Of a stretch of 64,000 bases of DNA, positions 9,240-18,714 are shown piece after piece. The notes beneath the pieces are model-generated. The model saw only the letters and a program-made list of their open reading frames with translations, did no database searches and was not told where the DNA came from. Origin of the DNA: JAJDTR01 sp965220415. Lineage in GTDB: Bacteria > Poribacteria > WGA-4E > JAJDTR01. The stretch is taken from the NCBI GenBank assembly GCA_965220415.1, contig OZ244829.1, positions 682,001 to 746,000 of the forward strand, written 5' to 3'. The translations under genes and the position numbers were made by a program. Numbering within the stretch: the first letter of the stretch is position 1; each line of letters starts with the position of its first letter.

Positions 9240-9525
9240 GCAAGTCTAGTCAGCATTAAATTCTTAGCGAATGAACCACTAGAATGCTTGTACGCAATTG
9301 TTTAGTTCAGTTCAGAACTTACGCGCCAACAGGAAATCGCGACCTGGAGTATTTGTAGGGTGGGCACTGCCCACCATTCCCTATTGGGGTTCGCTGTCAG
9401 GATTCTCTATCGCCATTCCTGCCAAGTCAGTTAATCGCTCATCACCCATTCGCGTGGTTTATTCACACAGTTGATTCCGTGCTGAGGCTTTCAAAGGCTG
9501 GTGGGCAGTGCCCACCCTACATGTT
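9240..9525. repeat. Foldback repeat and shared short repeat upstream of pepA region
   Basis: 9292-9352 (gcaattgtttagttcag, acttacgcgccaacag, aatcgcgacctggag) recurs at 59200-59262. It is followed by a foldback unit: GTAGGGTGGGCACTGCCCAC (from 9355) pairs with GGTGGGCAGTGCCCACCCTA (to about 9519), leaving a ~120-bp loop. No gene is supported in this stretch. Confidence 0.72.
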
Positions 9526-9561
9526 GGGACGCCCTTGATTCGAGAATGTTCCCGTCGGATA

Positions 9562-11058
9562 TCACGATTCCGCTGTCCAATCTTGAGCAAGTTGCACCAA
9601 GAGACGCACACCGTACCCCGACGCTGTTTTGGGAACATAGGATGAACCTTTCATATCCCAAGCGGTACCGGCGATATCCAAGTGAACCCAGGGGTAACCT
9701 TCCGCGAACTTCTTCAGGAACACCGCGCCTGCGATAGTGCCCGCGGTTCCGTCACCGATGTTCTTCATGTCTGCGGTATTGCTCTTGACCTGCTCGTCGT
9801 AGTCATCCCACAGCGGCAATTGCCATACTCTCTCGTGCGTTTTTTCTCCGGCAGCTTGCAGCCGGTTCATCAAGTCTTGGCTTGTTCCCATCATCCCCGC
9901 CGTGAGATTTCCTAACGCTACGATGACTGCTCCTGTTAACGTAGCAAGGTCAATCACAGCCTGCGGCTCATAGCGCGCGGCATAGCCCAACGCGTCCGCG
10001 AGCACCAACCGCCCCTCTGCATCTGTATTGATAATTTCAACCGTTTTGCCGCTATACGAGGTGACAACATCGCCGGGCTTAATCGCAGTGCCACTCGGCA
10101 TATTTTCAGTAGCGGCAATCAGACCGACAACGCGTACATCCGGTTTGACATTACCGATTACTTGCATCGCACCGAGCACTGCCGCCGCGCCCGACATATC
10201 GTGCTTCATCTCCTCCATGCCCTTCCCGGGTTTCAGCGAGATTCCACCGGTGTCAAACGTGATTCCTTTTCCCACATACACAACGGTCTCTCTCTCCTCA
10301 CCCTCTGGAACATACTCAAGCGCGATGAATCTCGGTTCTTCTTCACTCCCTTGAGCAACCGCCAGCAAGGTGCCAAACCCTTGTTCCTTCAAGTCCGCTA
10401 AATCGAGGATGTCGCATTTCAGTCCTGTCGAATCCGCGACCTCTTGCGCCTTTTCCGCCAAGATGGTCGGCGTCAGTTTGTTGCCGGGTTGATTGCTCAG
10501 ATCGCGGGCAAGCATTGTCCCGTGCGCGATGGCGCTTCCGAGTGCCACAGCCTCATCCAAGGGGGATCTGCCAGCCTCATCCGAAACAAGAAATGTGATG
10601 GCATCAAGCGCTTTAATGTCATCAAGTCCTTCGGTTTTATGCTGATTGAACTGGTATAGCGCAAGCAGACTCCCTTCGGTTGCCGCCTGAATCATTTCAG
10701 GCGGCGCGTCGGACGGCGTGGGAATCCCGATTGTCTTGGCGCCAAGATCTCGGAGCTTACAAGCAATTTCACCGGCGGCTCCACGCGCTTTTTCGGCGTC
10801 AAACTCATCCGATTTACCCATGCCCACAACGGCGAGCCGAGGCGCTGCGACCTCGTCGTTGGTGTAGAGAATAGCCGTCTGTTTGTGTTTGCCCTCAAAG
10901 TCTCCCAAATCAACCAACCTGCGAAGTGCGCCCTCCAACGCTTCGTCCGCCATCCGGACGATTCCGCTTCGTGTAGATTCTTCGCCTTCAAATACACCGA
11001 TGACGAGGGCATCGACCGCTGCCGATTTGAAGTCCTCAACTTTTACGCTAACGTCCAT
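9562..11058 (-). CDS. pepA: Leucyl aminopeptidase, M17 family
   Basis: A 498-residue cytosolic aminopeptidase of normal family length. The C-terminal catalytic domain has the full metal and catalytic set: Lys264 and Asp269 in VGKGITFDTGG, Asp287 in KHDMSG, and Asp346, Glu348 and Arg350 in the signature NTDAEGRLVLADAL. It removes N-terminal residues from peptides as a two-metal hexamer. The start ATG at 11058 follows AAGGAG at 5 nt. It stands alone, 200 bp downstream of hisG on the same strand. Confidence 0.96.
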   Translation of the reverse strand: MDVSVKVEDFKSAAVDALVIGVFEGEESTRSGIVRMADEALEGALRRLVDLGDFEGKHKQTAILYTNDEVAAPRLAVVGMGKSDEFDAEKARGAAGEIACKLRDLGAKTIGIPTPSDAPPEMIQAATEGSLLALYQFNQHKTEGLDDIKALDAITFLVSDEAGRSPLDEAVALGSAIAHGTMLARDLSNQPGNKLTPTILAEKAQEVADSTGLKCDILDLADLKEQGFGTLLAVAQGSEEEPRFIALEYVPEGEERETVVYVGKGITFDTGGISLKPGKGMEEMKHDMSGAAAVLGAMQVIGNVKPDVRVVGLIAATENMPSGTAIKPGDVVTSYSGKTVEIINTDAEGRLVLADALGYAARYEPQAVIDLATLTGAVIVALGNLTAGMMGTSQDLMNRLQAAGEKTHERVWQLPLWDDYDEQVKSNTADMKNIGDGTAGTIAGAVFLKKFAEGYPWVHLDIAGTAWDMKGSSYVPKTASGYGVRLLVQLAQDWTAES

Positions 11059-11260
11059 TTCAACTCCTTGTGCACCATGTTTGGGTTTGTCTGTAACTCC
11101 TAGATGATTCCTATGAATAGCGGGCCAAATGATGTCCTGAACTCAAATCCTCGTGGGCGGGACATCCTGCCCCGCATCAATATCCGGCAGATTGCCACAG
11201 GTTGAGTGGTTCACTTCATCTCACGACAATTCGGCAAGGGTGCCCACACGGCGCGCGCCG

Positions 11261-12133
11261 CTAGGGTATGACCTTGTTCAGCGGGTATTCAATAATCCCC
11301 TCCGCGCCAACTCGCTTCAATTCCGGGATGAGGTCTCGTACAATGTGTTCATCGATAATTGTCTCAACCGCGCGCCAACCATCCTCGCTGAGTGAAGAAA
11401 TTGTCGGTTTTTTCATGGCTGGCAAGATTGCCAACACGGATTGCAGATTTTCGGCTGAAATATTCATCTTCAGTCCGACCTTCTCCTCCGCTGCCAAGGC
11501 GCCTGACAGCAACAGGTACAGGTTTTCGATCTTCGTGCGTTTCCACCCGCTTGTCCAACTCTCTTTGTTGACAACGAGCGTAGTCACGGATTCCATGACA
11601 ACATCGACAATTCTCAATCGATTCGCCTTCAACGAACTTCCGGTCTCGGTAATCTCCACAATCGCGTCACATAAGTGCGGAATTTTAACCTCCGTGGCGC
11701 CATGCGAGAATTTGACCGTCGCGTTCACGCCATTATCGGCGAGATAGCTCTTCGTGGCTTCGACCAACTCCGTGAAAACAACCTTCCCCTCAAGATCCGC
11801 GACAGATTTGATCGGAGAGTCTTCCGCCGCCGCTAACACCCAACGCGCCGGACGGTTGGTCTGTTTACTGTAGGTGAGGGATCCAATCTCAAGCACATCA
11901 GCCTTGCACTCACGCACCCAGTCACTCCCGGCGAGCCCCATGTCGATTACTCCTCGTTCAACATAGAGCGCCATATCCTGCGGTCGCAGCAACATCGCCT
12001 CAATCTCGTCATCGTCGATACTCGGATAATACGATCTGCTGCTGATATTTATGGTGTAGCCTGCCTTTTTGAAAAATTTAAGCGTAGACTCCTGCAGCGT
12101 TCCCTTCGGAATGCCCAGTTTCAGTACATTCAT
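11261..12133 (-). CDS. hisG: ATP phosphoribosyltransferase, long form
   Basis: A 290-residue HisG catalysing the first step of histidine synthesis (ATP + PRPP). Conserved segments are LGIPKGTLQE at the N-terminus, GLAGSDWV and the family signature EITETGSSLKANRL. The ~75-residue C-terminal extension is the regulatory domain of the long, hexameric, histidine-inhibited form that does not need HisZ. No other his genes are near, so the pathway is dispersed in this genome. Confidence 0.95.
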   Translation of the reverse strand: MNVLKLGIPKGTLQESTLKFFKKAGYTINISSRSYYPSIDDDEIEAMLLRPQDMALYVERGVIDMGLAGSDWVRECKADVLEIGSLTYSKQTNRPARWVLAAAEDSPIKSVADLEGKVVFTELVEATKSYLADNGVNATVKFSHGATEVKIPHLCDAIVEITETGSSLKANRLRIVDVVMESVTTLVVNKESWTSGWKRTKIENLYLLLSGALAAEEKVGLKMNISAENLQSVLAILPAMKKPTISSLSEDGWRAVETIIDEHIVRDLIPELKRVGAEGIIEYPLNKVIP

Positions 12134-12204
12134 GTTATTGTTGCCTCGAAATGGTGATTCTACCTTTGACTTGAGTGTTTGAAACTATATGATTGAATGG
12201 ATGA

Positions 12205-12365
12205 AGTTTAATAGCGCGCCATTATCCCTGTCGGAATAATTCATTCAGCAAGTAACACGTTCTGGTCGGAGTCTCTTTCCTCGATCCAGAGGATCAAACG
12301 AGTGGATAGCGAGTGCGATAGTAGATCCTGTGCAATGTGGAGTGTTACACGATAGATTAATCCGG
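12205..12365. repeat. Dispersed intergenic repeat copy (CCCTGTCGGAATAATTC family)
   Basis: From the CATTATCCCTGTCGGAATAA region at ~12220 through TCGATCCAGAGGATC and the GATC-bounded motif to TGTGCAATGTGGAGTGTTAC near 12350. Closely related copies lie at 8190, 18346, 29985 and 38085. It sits directly upstream of hisG on the opposite side of its start. Confidence 0.75.
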
Positions 12366-12487
12366 TGATTTCTTGGCGATGCACGGTGCGATTGGAAAGG
12401 GATCTCTATCGCACCTACCGGGACTTGGTAAAGTCAGAGTCACTGATTTCAATAACTGAACTTCATGAAACCGACCTATTGAGGGGT

Positions 12488-15400
12488 TTAGAACGTAGCG
12501 CCAAGCCCAACCTGCACGCTGGCATTATCGTACTCTCCCAAACGCCATCTACCATAGCCGGCTCTGAGATTCAGCGTAGGGCTTATGTAAAGGCGGATTC
12601 CCGCCTCATAATGGTGAAGAAAATCGTTTGTAAAGCTGGATTCTTTGTCGGCAGCGCCGTTTTCGGATTGGAGTTTTACGGAAGCCGTCGCGTCAACCAC
12701 GACTCGATCAAGCGGATAGAGCTTGAAACTGCCGCCAATAAGAGGCGTGAATTGCCTCGACTGACGTACCCGCGAGAAACTGGGATCCGAACTCCGGTAT
12801 CCCGTGACGCCAGCGAGGAATGCGAACGCGACGGGGTTTTCTCGCGTTGAAGGCCCCCATTGAGCCATGGCGCTGACGTAATCCGGGTTGTCATAGGTGT
12901 AATCCAATTGTACGCCGAGAGTCTGAAAACCTTTGCCTTCCTGCAGATAGGCAAGGCTCACCACGTTCCCCCTCTCCCAACCGGAGTAGAAGCCATCATC
13001 GCTTATATGGTTTGACCACGAATGACTTGCCCATACGCCTTGATGCGGTAGTGGAGGAGGAGGCGGTGATAAATCTTCTGGTGGTTCCTCATCATTCACA
13101 GGTTCATCGGTCATTTTGGCGCGAACGGATCGGGTTGTTGACCGGGATTGGATGCCTTTCTCAGGAACTGCCGCGACAAACAACCAAGTGTCGGTATGCT
13201 TACGTCCCGATGGAATCTCCCCTATGTACGTGTTTGAATCGGATTCCCTTTTTAGCAACTTGGAGGGAGAGTTTTTCGATAGTTTTCCCGGCGCATCATA
13301 ATATACTCGAACGTCGCGTATTGCTGCGGCTGATACAACCCGGGCTTTAACGGGAATCGTATCTTGGACCTCGAAGAAAGCGCTGTCTGGAGGTTCCAGG
13401 ATCTGGACTTGAATTGGCTCGTCCCGTATGACTTTCCCGTCAGCCTCAATGCGGTACACGATTCGTCCACCTTGATCGGCAGAAGGCAACGTCACGTGAT
13501 AGACCCAAATTGAAGATTCAGGCTTTTGTTCCTGTAACTGCATCTCTTTCTTCTCCTCCAGACCGAGTTGATTACCGCTGGTGTCGTACATTGTGTAGTA
13601 AACCACAACTTTCTTCGGTTTTTCTGTGCTGAATATGTCCAGCGTGAGTTCAAACTCGTGACTGGGGAGTACCTCTGTTTCCATTACAAGAGAAACTTTC
13701 TCGTGGTCGTCAGGCGTGATGAGTACAGGCACTACCTTGTGTGCACCTGCCATAACTCCTTCGACGGCGTAAGTTCCTTTGAATAGTCGGATGCTGGCAG
13801 TTCCGGCGCCAAGGAGTCGGCGTTTCATCTCGCCTCCGAAAAGCCAGATTTCGGTTTCGGGCGGTGATGCGCTTACTGTTAGTGTGCCCAACGATTCTCG
13901 GCGCACTAATTCAAGAAGAGGTTTGAAGACCGGGTGATTTTCCCCTATCCGGGGAGGCAACTCTAAGTCTGGATTGTAGCGCAGCGCCTCTCTAAAGTCG
14001 GCGTTCACGCTACTTTCCGTTTCTGCCAATCCCCATTTGGAAAAACCCAAGTAAAGATGCGCTATCGCTCGTGTTTGCGGATTATGAAGTCCGTTCAACG
14101 CGGACTCTAAGTGCTCAATTGCGTCGGGAAATCGGGATTTTTCATAGAGTTCGATTGCCTGTTCAAGTAGACGCTTGGGAAGGTATGGGGTTGTTGGGGT
14201 AGTTTTAGAATCATCTTCTGCTCCCTGCGAAGATGTGGGCGGCTCAGTGGGCTGTGTCTGGGGATCACCTTCCCCTTCGAGAAGCTCCGCAAGATAGTTT
14301 GATGGGATGGCGTTAGTGATTCCTCCAACATTTAGCGCATTAACAGCAATGACTTCGCCTTTTGCGTTTACGATAGGACCGCCGCTGCTTCCAGGCGATA
14401 CGGGAGCATAAAACTGAAAATACCGGACTCCATCCATTTCTGTTATGTAGCTTATTTCTCCGTCTGAGAACTCCTCCCGGACCGGATTTCCGACTAAGAA
14501 GATTTTTTGGCCTATGTCAACCTCCTCGCTATTTGCAAGCGGAAGCGGCTGAACATCTGCGCCTTTGACTTGCAGAATTGCCAAGTGGTGTGCTCTGTCC
14601 GTCTTTAGAAGTTGTGCGTCGAGCGAAGGGTCAGATGAATGCGCACCTTGCCCGACGCGCTTCACTTCAATCAATTTTGAGCCATCAATCACGTGAGAGT
14701 CGGTTGCTACTTGATTTTTGCGCACGAAGAATCCACTTCCCACGAGTCCTTTAATTCCATTACGATCCATACCGAAGATAAGCACTGTTGCAGCTTGCAG
14801 TCGATCGGCTATGCGTGCTATGGGATCTTCGACTTCTGCTTTACTTTCTTTTGTGTCCTCTGCTTCTTTTTTGGTACGTTCTGCTTCGGCTATTTTTGAT
14901 TCAGCTTTTGCTTTTTCCGCTTCAGCTTTGGCGCGTTCGGCTTCCACTCTTCGCGCTTCAGCTTCGGCTTTTCTTGCCTCGGCTTCGACTTTTCTTGCTT
15001 CAGCCGCCGCTTTTTCTGCTTCAGCTTTAACTTTTTCCGCTTTGGCTTTCTCTGCTTCAGCTTCCGCTTTCTTTGCGTCTGCCTTGGCTCTTTCGGCTTC
15101 AACTTTGGCTTTTTCTTCGTTCTTGCGTCCTAAATCTCTGTTGTCTGATCTGCGTTTAGGTTTGGATGGTAACCGGACTCCGTGTCTCGTGAGGAGTGAC
15201 TTTAGATGCTTTGAGGGAATGGCGAAATTGAGATTCTGAGCGTCGGCAACTACAGAACCAACCGTTGCAACACCTATGACTTCGCCTCGATCGTTCATGA
15301 CGGGACCACCACTGCTTCCAGAAGAGATTGGCGCGTCAATCTGAATCAATTTCACGCCTTTCCGTACGAATTCGAATGCTTTGTAATCGGTTCCTGGGCT

Positions 15401-15874
15401 CGTAAGTTGACCACTGACGATTCCTTTCGAAACCGTGGCTTCGAGCCCGCGCGGATTGCCTGCGACATACACCGTTTCACCTTTTTTTACCGTATCACTG
15501 TTGCCGAGGTACAGCGGCTTGACTCGCGACTTAAGCACTCTCAATACTGCCAGATCGTGATTACGATCTTGATATCGAACGGACATGATAGGCTGAAACT
15601 CTTCCTGACCGACTCGCTTAAACACTATGTCCGAAGGCAACACACCATGAACTACATGGAGATTAGTTGCAATCAGATTGGGAGTTACGAAGAAACCACT
15701 CCCTAGACCAATTCCAGACTGGCCGGATTTCTCGGTAACGATGAAAACTGTAGCCTCGTCAGCATTCTCGGCAATCTCTACCCCTGTAAGCTCATTCGCC
15801 GGTGCGTTCTTAGAATACAAGAACAGAATAAGGCATACAGATCCTAGGATTGTCCTTATCTTACTATTCTGCAT
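12488..15874 (-). CDS. Double HtrA-like protease with coiled coil and C-terminal outer-membrane barrel
   Basis: An 1128-residue exported protein. Order: signal peptide (~1-27); trypsin-like S1C domain 1 (~35-230) with a full triad His73 (TNLHVVHG), Asp107 (NHDLAVL), Ser188 (GSSGGP); an Ala/Glu/Lys-rich coiled coil (~250-345); S1C domain 2 (~350-535) with His394 and Ser497 but His430 in place of the Asp (AHHLAIL); a TPR-like helical part (~565-640); a PEGA-like domain (~660-725); Ig-like beta modules; a proline linker; and ~180 C-terminal residues of alternating amphipathic strands ending in Phe, typical of a small outer-membrane beta-barrel. I see no PDZ domain. It probably degrades or senses misfolded envelope proteins while anchored in the outer membrane; this is inference. 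It is followed on the same strand by no near gene, and preceded 49 bp upstream by a small PEGA-like protein. Confidence 0.85.
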   Translation of the reverse strand: MQNSKIRTILGSVCLILFLYSKNAPANELTGVEIAENADEATVFIVTEKSGQSGIGLGSGFFVTPNLIATNLHVVHGVLPSDIVFKRVGQEEFQPIMSVRYQDRNHDLAVLRVLKSRVKPLYLGNSDTVKKGETVYVAGNPRGLEATVSKGIVSGQLTSPGTDYKAFEFVRKGVKLIQIDAPISSGSSGGPVMNDRGEVIGVATVGSVVADAQNLNFAIPSKHLKSLLTRHGVRLPSKPKRRSDNRDLGRKNEEKAKVEAERAKADAKKAEAEAEKAKAEKVKAEAEKAAAEARKVEAEARKAEAEARRVEAERAKAEAEKAKAESKIAEAERTKKEAEDTKESKAEVEDPIARIADRLQAATVLIFGMDRNGIKGLVGSGFFVRKNQVATDSHVIDGSKLIEVKRVGQGAHSSDPSLDAQLLKTDRAHHLAILQVKGADVQPLPLANSEEVDIGQKIFLVGNPVREEFSDGEISYITEMDGVRYFQFYAPVSPGSSGGPIVNAKGEVIAVNALNVGGITNAIPSNYLAELLEGEGDPQTQPTEPPTSSQGAEDDSKTTPTTPYLPKRLLEQAIELYEKSRFPDAIEHLESALNGLHNPQTRAIAHLYLGFSKWGLAETESSVNADFREALRYNPDLELPPRIGENHPVFKPLLELVRRESLGTLTVSASPPETEIWLFGGEMKRRLLGAGTASIRLFKGTYAVEGVMAGAHKVVPVLITPDDHEKVSLVMETEVLPSHEFELTLDIFSTEKPKKVVVYYTMYDTSGNQLGLEEKKEMQLQEQKPESSIWVYHVTLPSADQGGRIVYRIEADGKVIRDEPIQVQILEPPDSAFFEVQDTIPVKARVVSAAAIRDVRVYYDAPGKLSKNSPSKLLKRESDSNTYIGEIPSGRKHTDTWLFVAAVPEKGIQSRSTTRSVRAKMTDEPVNDEEPPEDLSPPPPPLPHQGVWASHSWSNHISDDGFYSGWERGNVVSLAYLQEGKGFQTLGVQLDYTYDNPDYVSAMAQWGPSTRENPVAFAFLAGVTGYRSSDPSFSRVRQSRQFTPLIGGSFKLYPLDRVVVDATASVKLQSENGAADKESSFTNDFLHHYEAGIRLYISPTLNLRAGYGRWRLGEYDNASVQVGLGATF

Positions 15875-15923
15875 AAAGAATATTCAGGCTTCAGTCCCCG
15901 AAATGAATCTATCTGAGGTACTA

Positions 15924-16481
15924 TTATGGATTCAAAAAATCGTGTGAAACTGTCTTGCTAGTCCTCCATGCCTTGTAACCAAAAACCTTCTCTCGGCCGT
16001 CGTATTCCAATTTAACTGCCGTGCCGACCGGAACTTTTAAACCGCCCCGTATGGGGGTAATATTGGATGTTTTCCCGGGTGGTTTTATGAAACGGTCGGA
16101 ATCAGGCAACCTTATGAATACTTCAGCCCATGGTACGGCGTTGATTGAGACGGTGACAATAGGAGGAGGAGTTGGCTTTGTCGGGGGCGGTTCAGGTTGC
16201 CAAATTATCTTGCCGTTCTCCCATTCTGCGGGAAGAAAGGATTTCTCGTGTTCCTTATATCGCAATATAATTGTCGCGCCAACCTTTACCTTCAGTGTTA
16301 GCGGCGTCTCGGGCAAATTACCTAGATGCTTTTCACCCTCGCTTGGCAGAGTCTTGAATACTTGCGTATCTCTGGGAGCGGTAATTTCAACGCGGCGGAG
16401 TTGCGGACGAATTAGAAGGATAATTACAATCACAAAAGCTACAAAGCCGGTGCCGAGAAGTAACGCTTTCGTCTTCGTCAT
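15924..16481 (-). CDS. Membrane-anchored PEGA-like protein
   Basis: A 185-residue protein with an N-terminal transmembrane helix (residues ~6-24, LLLGTGFVAFVIVIILLI) and an extracytoplasmic beta-rich part containing a proline linker (PEPPPTKPTPPP) and two PEGA-like modules, the second with AVPWAEVFIRLP. PEGA domains are common in surface proteins with unknown ligands. It ends 49 bp before the double-protease gene on the same strand, so the two are likely co-transcribed. Its layout (helix plus PEGA) resembles the protein at 37031-37420. No enzymatic motif is visible. Confidence 0.7.
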   Translation of the reverse strand: MTKTKALLLGTGFVAFVIVIILLIRPQLRRVEITAPRDTQVFKTLPSEGEKHLGNLPETPLTLKVKVGATIILRYKEHEKSFLPAEWENGKIIWQPEPPPTKPTPPPIVTVSINAVPWAEVFIRLPDSDRFIKPPGKTSNITPIRGGLKVPVGTAVKLEYDGREKVFGYKAWRTSKTVSHDFLNP

Positions 16482-17069
16482 ATTCGATTCAATCCATTAT
16501 ATGTTTTTAGCGACATCTATCTCGGATCGGCGTGAGCCGCAGAGGAATATTCTTATCAAAGGACGCTCACCAATTGGGAATCTTGGCCTTCGTGCGCCAG
16601 CGTATTCGATATAGGTTACATGTTAGCACAATGACACGCCGCTTTCCACAAAATTTTCGACGGGTTTTCAACGGGAGACGGGATATCAACTATGTGGAGC
16701 GGACTTTTGTTTTGGCAGCGTAAATCGGCGCGGAAGCGGGTAGCCATGCGAATTCAGGTACCGTTTGACGGATTGCGCTAAAGTCCGCCCATGATTAGAA
16801 TCTGCCGGATTTGCCAATCTAGCAGGAGCCGCCGCGCCGTAATGCGTCTAACGGTTACGGCATACGGAGTATGTCTACTACATGTAAGAAAAACGGTGGA
16901 CAGTGGCCATCCTACATCACCAATCAGTTTCGATTGCAGAGAGATTATACCTTATATGTGTTAAGTTTTCAATGCATATCGCCTTTAGGTACGGGAGGCA
17001 GGAATTCGCGAATGCAGAATCCCGTCAGCGCGGTTTTGGGGGGCTATCCAGACCGTGGAGTGAAAATCC
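16482..17069. other. Divergent intergenic region without a supported gene
   Basis: Between two divergently transcribed genes. It contains a 9-bp inverted repeat (GCGGACTTT at 16699, AAAGTCCGC at 16780) and a short palindromic unit (TTACGGCATACGGAGTATG, ~16853) related to TTACGGCACACGGCGTGTG near 52302. No convincing coding sequence or RNA gene is seen. Confidence 0.5.
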
Positions 17070-17098
17070 TTGACAACCTGCTCCTGCTTCTGTATGCT
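17070..17098 (+). promoter_or_regulatory. Putative sigma-70 promoter for the M20 deacylase gene
   Basis: TTGACA (17070-17075), a 17-nt spacer and TATGCT (17093-17098), ending 79 nt before the start codon at 17178. The -35 is perfect and the -10 has two mismatches to TATAAT. Confidence 0.6.
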
Positions 17099-17177
17099 TT
17101 TCTGATGATAACAGGTCTTGATGTTGGATTGTTTAATCTCGCTTGATACGGGATAGCGGCTCGACGAAGGAGCGAAT

Positions 17178-18329
17178 ATGGATGCTAGGGAACTTACGGT
17201 AGAACTAATCGCCCACAACACCGTGAGTTATAACAGTAATACTGAAGTCATGAAGTTTCTTAGGCAACGCATGTTGCAGATAGATTGCCAAGTTGAGTGG
17301 GTCGAATATGTTGATCCGGACGGCGTGCAGAAAGTAAATCTGATTGGCAAAAAAGGTGGAAATCACGCCCCGGGAGATCGCGGTATTGCACTGCTCGGTC
17401 ACATCGACACGGTGCCCGCAATCGGCTGGGAATCGAGTGCGTTCGAGGCTCGGATAGAGGGGACCAAGATGTACGGGCGTGGAAGTTGCGACATGAAGGG
17501 CAGCGTGGCTTGCATGCTTGAGACAGCCTCCAAATACGCGAACTCCGACCTGGACTATCCGCTCTACGTAATTGTTACCGCCGATGAAGAGGTCGGCTTC
17601 CACGGCGCACAAGCTGTTACGGACAAGTCGGACCTGTTTAAGGGAGCATTCCCGCGCTACGGCGTTGTGGGCGAACCGACGTTGCTCGGGGTCATCCATG
17701 CACACAAAGGCATTGTTCAGATGGTAATCACCGCCCGTGGACGTGCCGCGCACAGCAGTACCGGGGAAGGCGAAAACGCTAATCTGAAGTTGATACCGTT
17801 CCTGGCGGAGATGCGGGATATTTACTTCACCTTGACAACGGACTCAAAATATTTCAACAACGACTTCGATCCCCCCTTCGCGGACTGGAACATCACCATC
17901 GACAACGGCGATTGCGCTCCGAACATCACGCCCCCGTTCAGTATTTGTAGGATTAACTATCGTCCGATGCCGGGACAGGACCCGTATGAATGGATAGATC
18001 GCGTTCGCCAATCTGCCGAAAAACACGGATTGGAGTTTGAGCTCCGCGCCGCCGCAGAGCCGATGGTTACTCCCCGAGAATCCGAAGTTGTGCGCGCCGC
18101 GCTTGAGATTACGGGAGAGGAGAACCCTCGTACAGTCGCGTACGGCACCGATGGAGCCGTGTTTGGACAGCTTATGGAACTGGTTGTTATCGGTCCCGGG
18201 AGTATACTTCAAGCGCACACGGTGGACGAATGGATGGAGCTTGACCAGTTCCCCAAAGCCGTATCCGTTTTCAGCCAATTTGTGGAACGATTCTGTAAGA
18301 AAGCCGACGGGGAAGTGTTTACTGGCTAA
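17178..18329 (+). CDS. M20 family deacylase (ArgE/DapE-like)
   Basis: A 383-residue zinc-dependent amidohydrolase with GHIDTVPA (metal His75 and Asp77), GRGSCDMKG (bridging Asp105) and TADEEVGFHGA (catalytic Glu), and the dimerisation domain in the middle. This family hydrolyses N-acyl amino acids: acetylornithine (ArgE), succinyl-diaminopimelate (DapE) or acetyl-lysine. Because the next gene on the same strand is lysA, DapE activity in lysine/diaminopimelate synthesis is the more attractive guess, but motifs alone do not separate these enzymes. The start has AAGGAG 7 nt upstream. Confidence 0.9.
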   Translation: MDARELTVELIAHNTVSYNSNTEVMKFLRQRMLQIDCQVEWVEYVDPDGVQKVNLIGKKGGNHAPGDRGIALLGHIDTVPAIGWESSAFEARIEGTKMYGRGSCDMKGSVACMLETASKYANSDLDYPLYVIVTADEEVGFHGAQAVTDKSDLFKGAFPRYGVVGEPTLLGVIHAHKGIVQMVITARGRAAHSSTGEGENANLKLIPFLAEMRDIYFTLTTDSKYFNNDFDPPFADWNITIDNGDCAPNITPPFSICRINYRPMPGQDPYEWIDRVRQSAEKHGLEFELRAAAEPMVTPRESEVVRAALEITGEENPRTVAYGTDGAVFGQLMELVVIGPGSILQAHTVDEWMELDQFPKAVSVFSQFVERFCKKADGEVFTG

Positions 18330-18339
18330 GATGTGTTAA

Positions 18340-18700
18340 CATTAATACACCCCATAATCCCTGTCGGAATAATTCTTTCAGCAAATAACACGTTCTAGTC
18401 GGAGTCTCTTTCCTCGATCCAGAGGATCGAAATGTTAATAGAATGCGACATGTCCAGAGTCCCGCACTCCAGAGGATCAAACGAGTGGATAGCGAGTGCG
18501 ATAGTAGATCCTGTGCAATGTCAAGTGTTACTTGAGAGAGGTCCCATAGAGACTCCTCAACCGAATGAATAATGAAGGATCAAAGGAGCGAATAGCGACT
18601 GCGATAGCTAATCCTGATAGCGAGGGATTCGCTGGGGTTTTAGAGACTACAGATGTACAAAGTCGAGCTAGTGAGACAACGTAGGCACCAGAGAAAGGAA
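18340..18700. repeat. Dispersed repeat cluster between the M20 gene and lysA
   Basis: A copy of the CCCTGTCGGAATAATTC family (18346-18545), including TCGATCCAGAGGATCGAAAT and GAATGCGACATGTCCAGAG, followed by two GATC-bounded motif units and, at 18656-18670, GTACAAAGTCGAGCT, a word that forms both ends of the foldback element at 58527-58783. No gene is supported. Confidence 0.72.
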
Positions 18701-18714
18701 ACATCGCAACAAAC

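Noticed and set aside
14718..15239. 173-residue Ala/Ser-rich plus-strand open frame
   Set aside because: Antisense of the Ala/Glu/Lys coiled coil of the double-protease gene; long open reverse frames are expected there.
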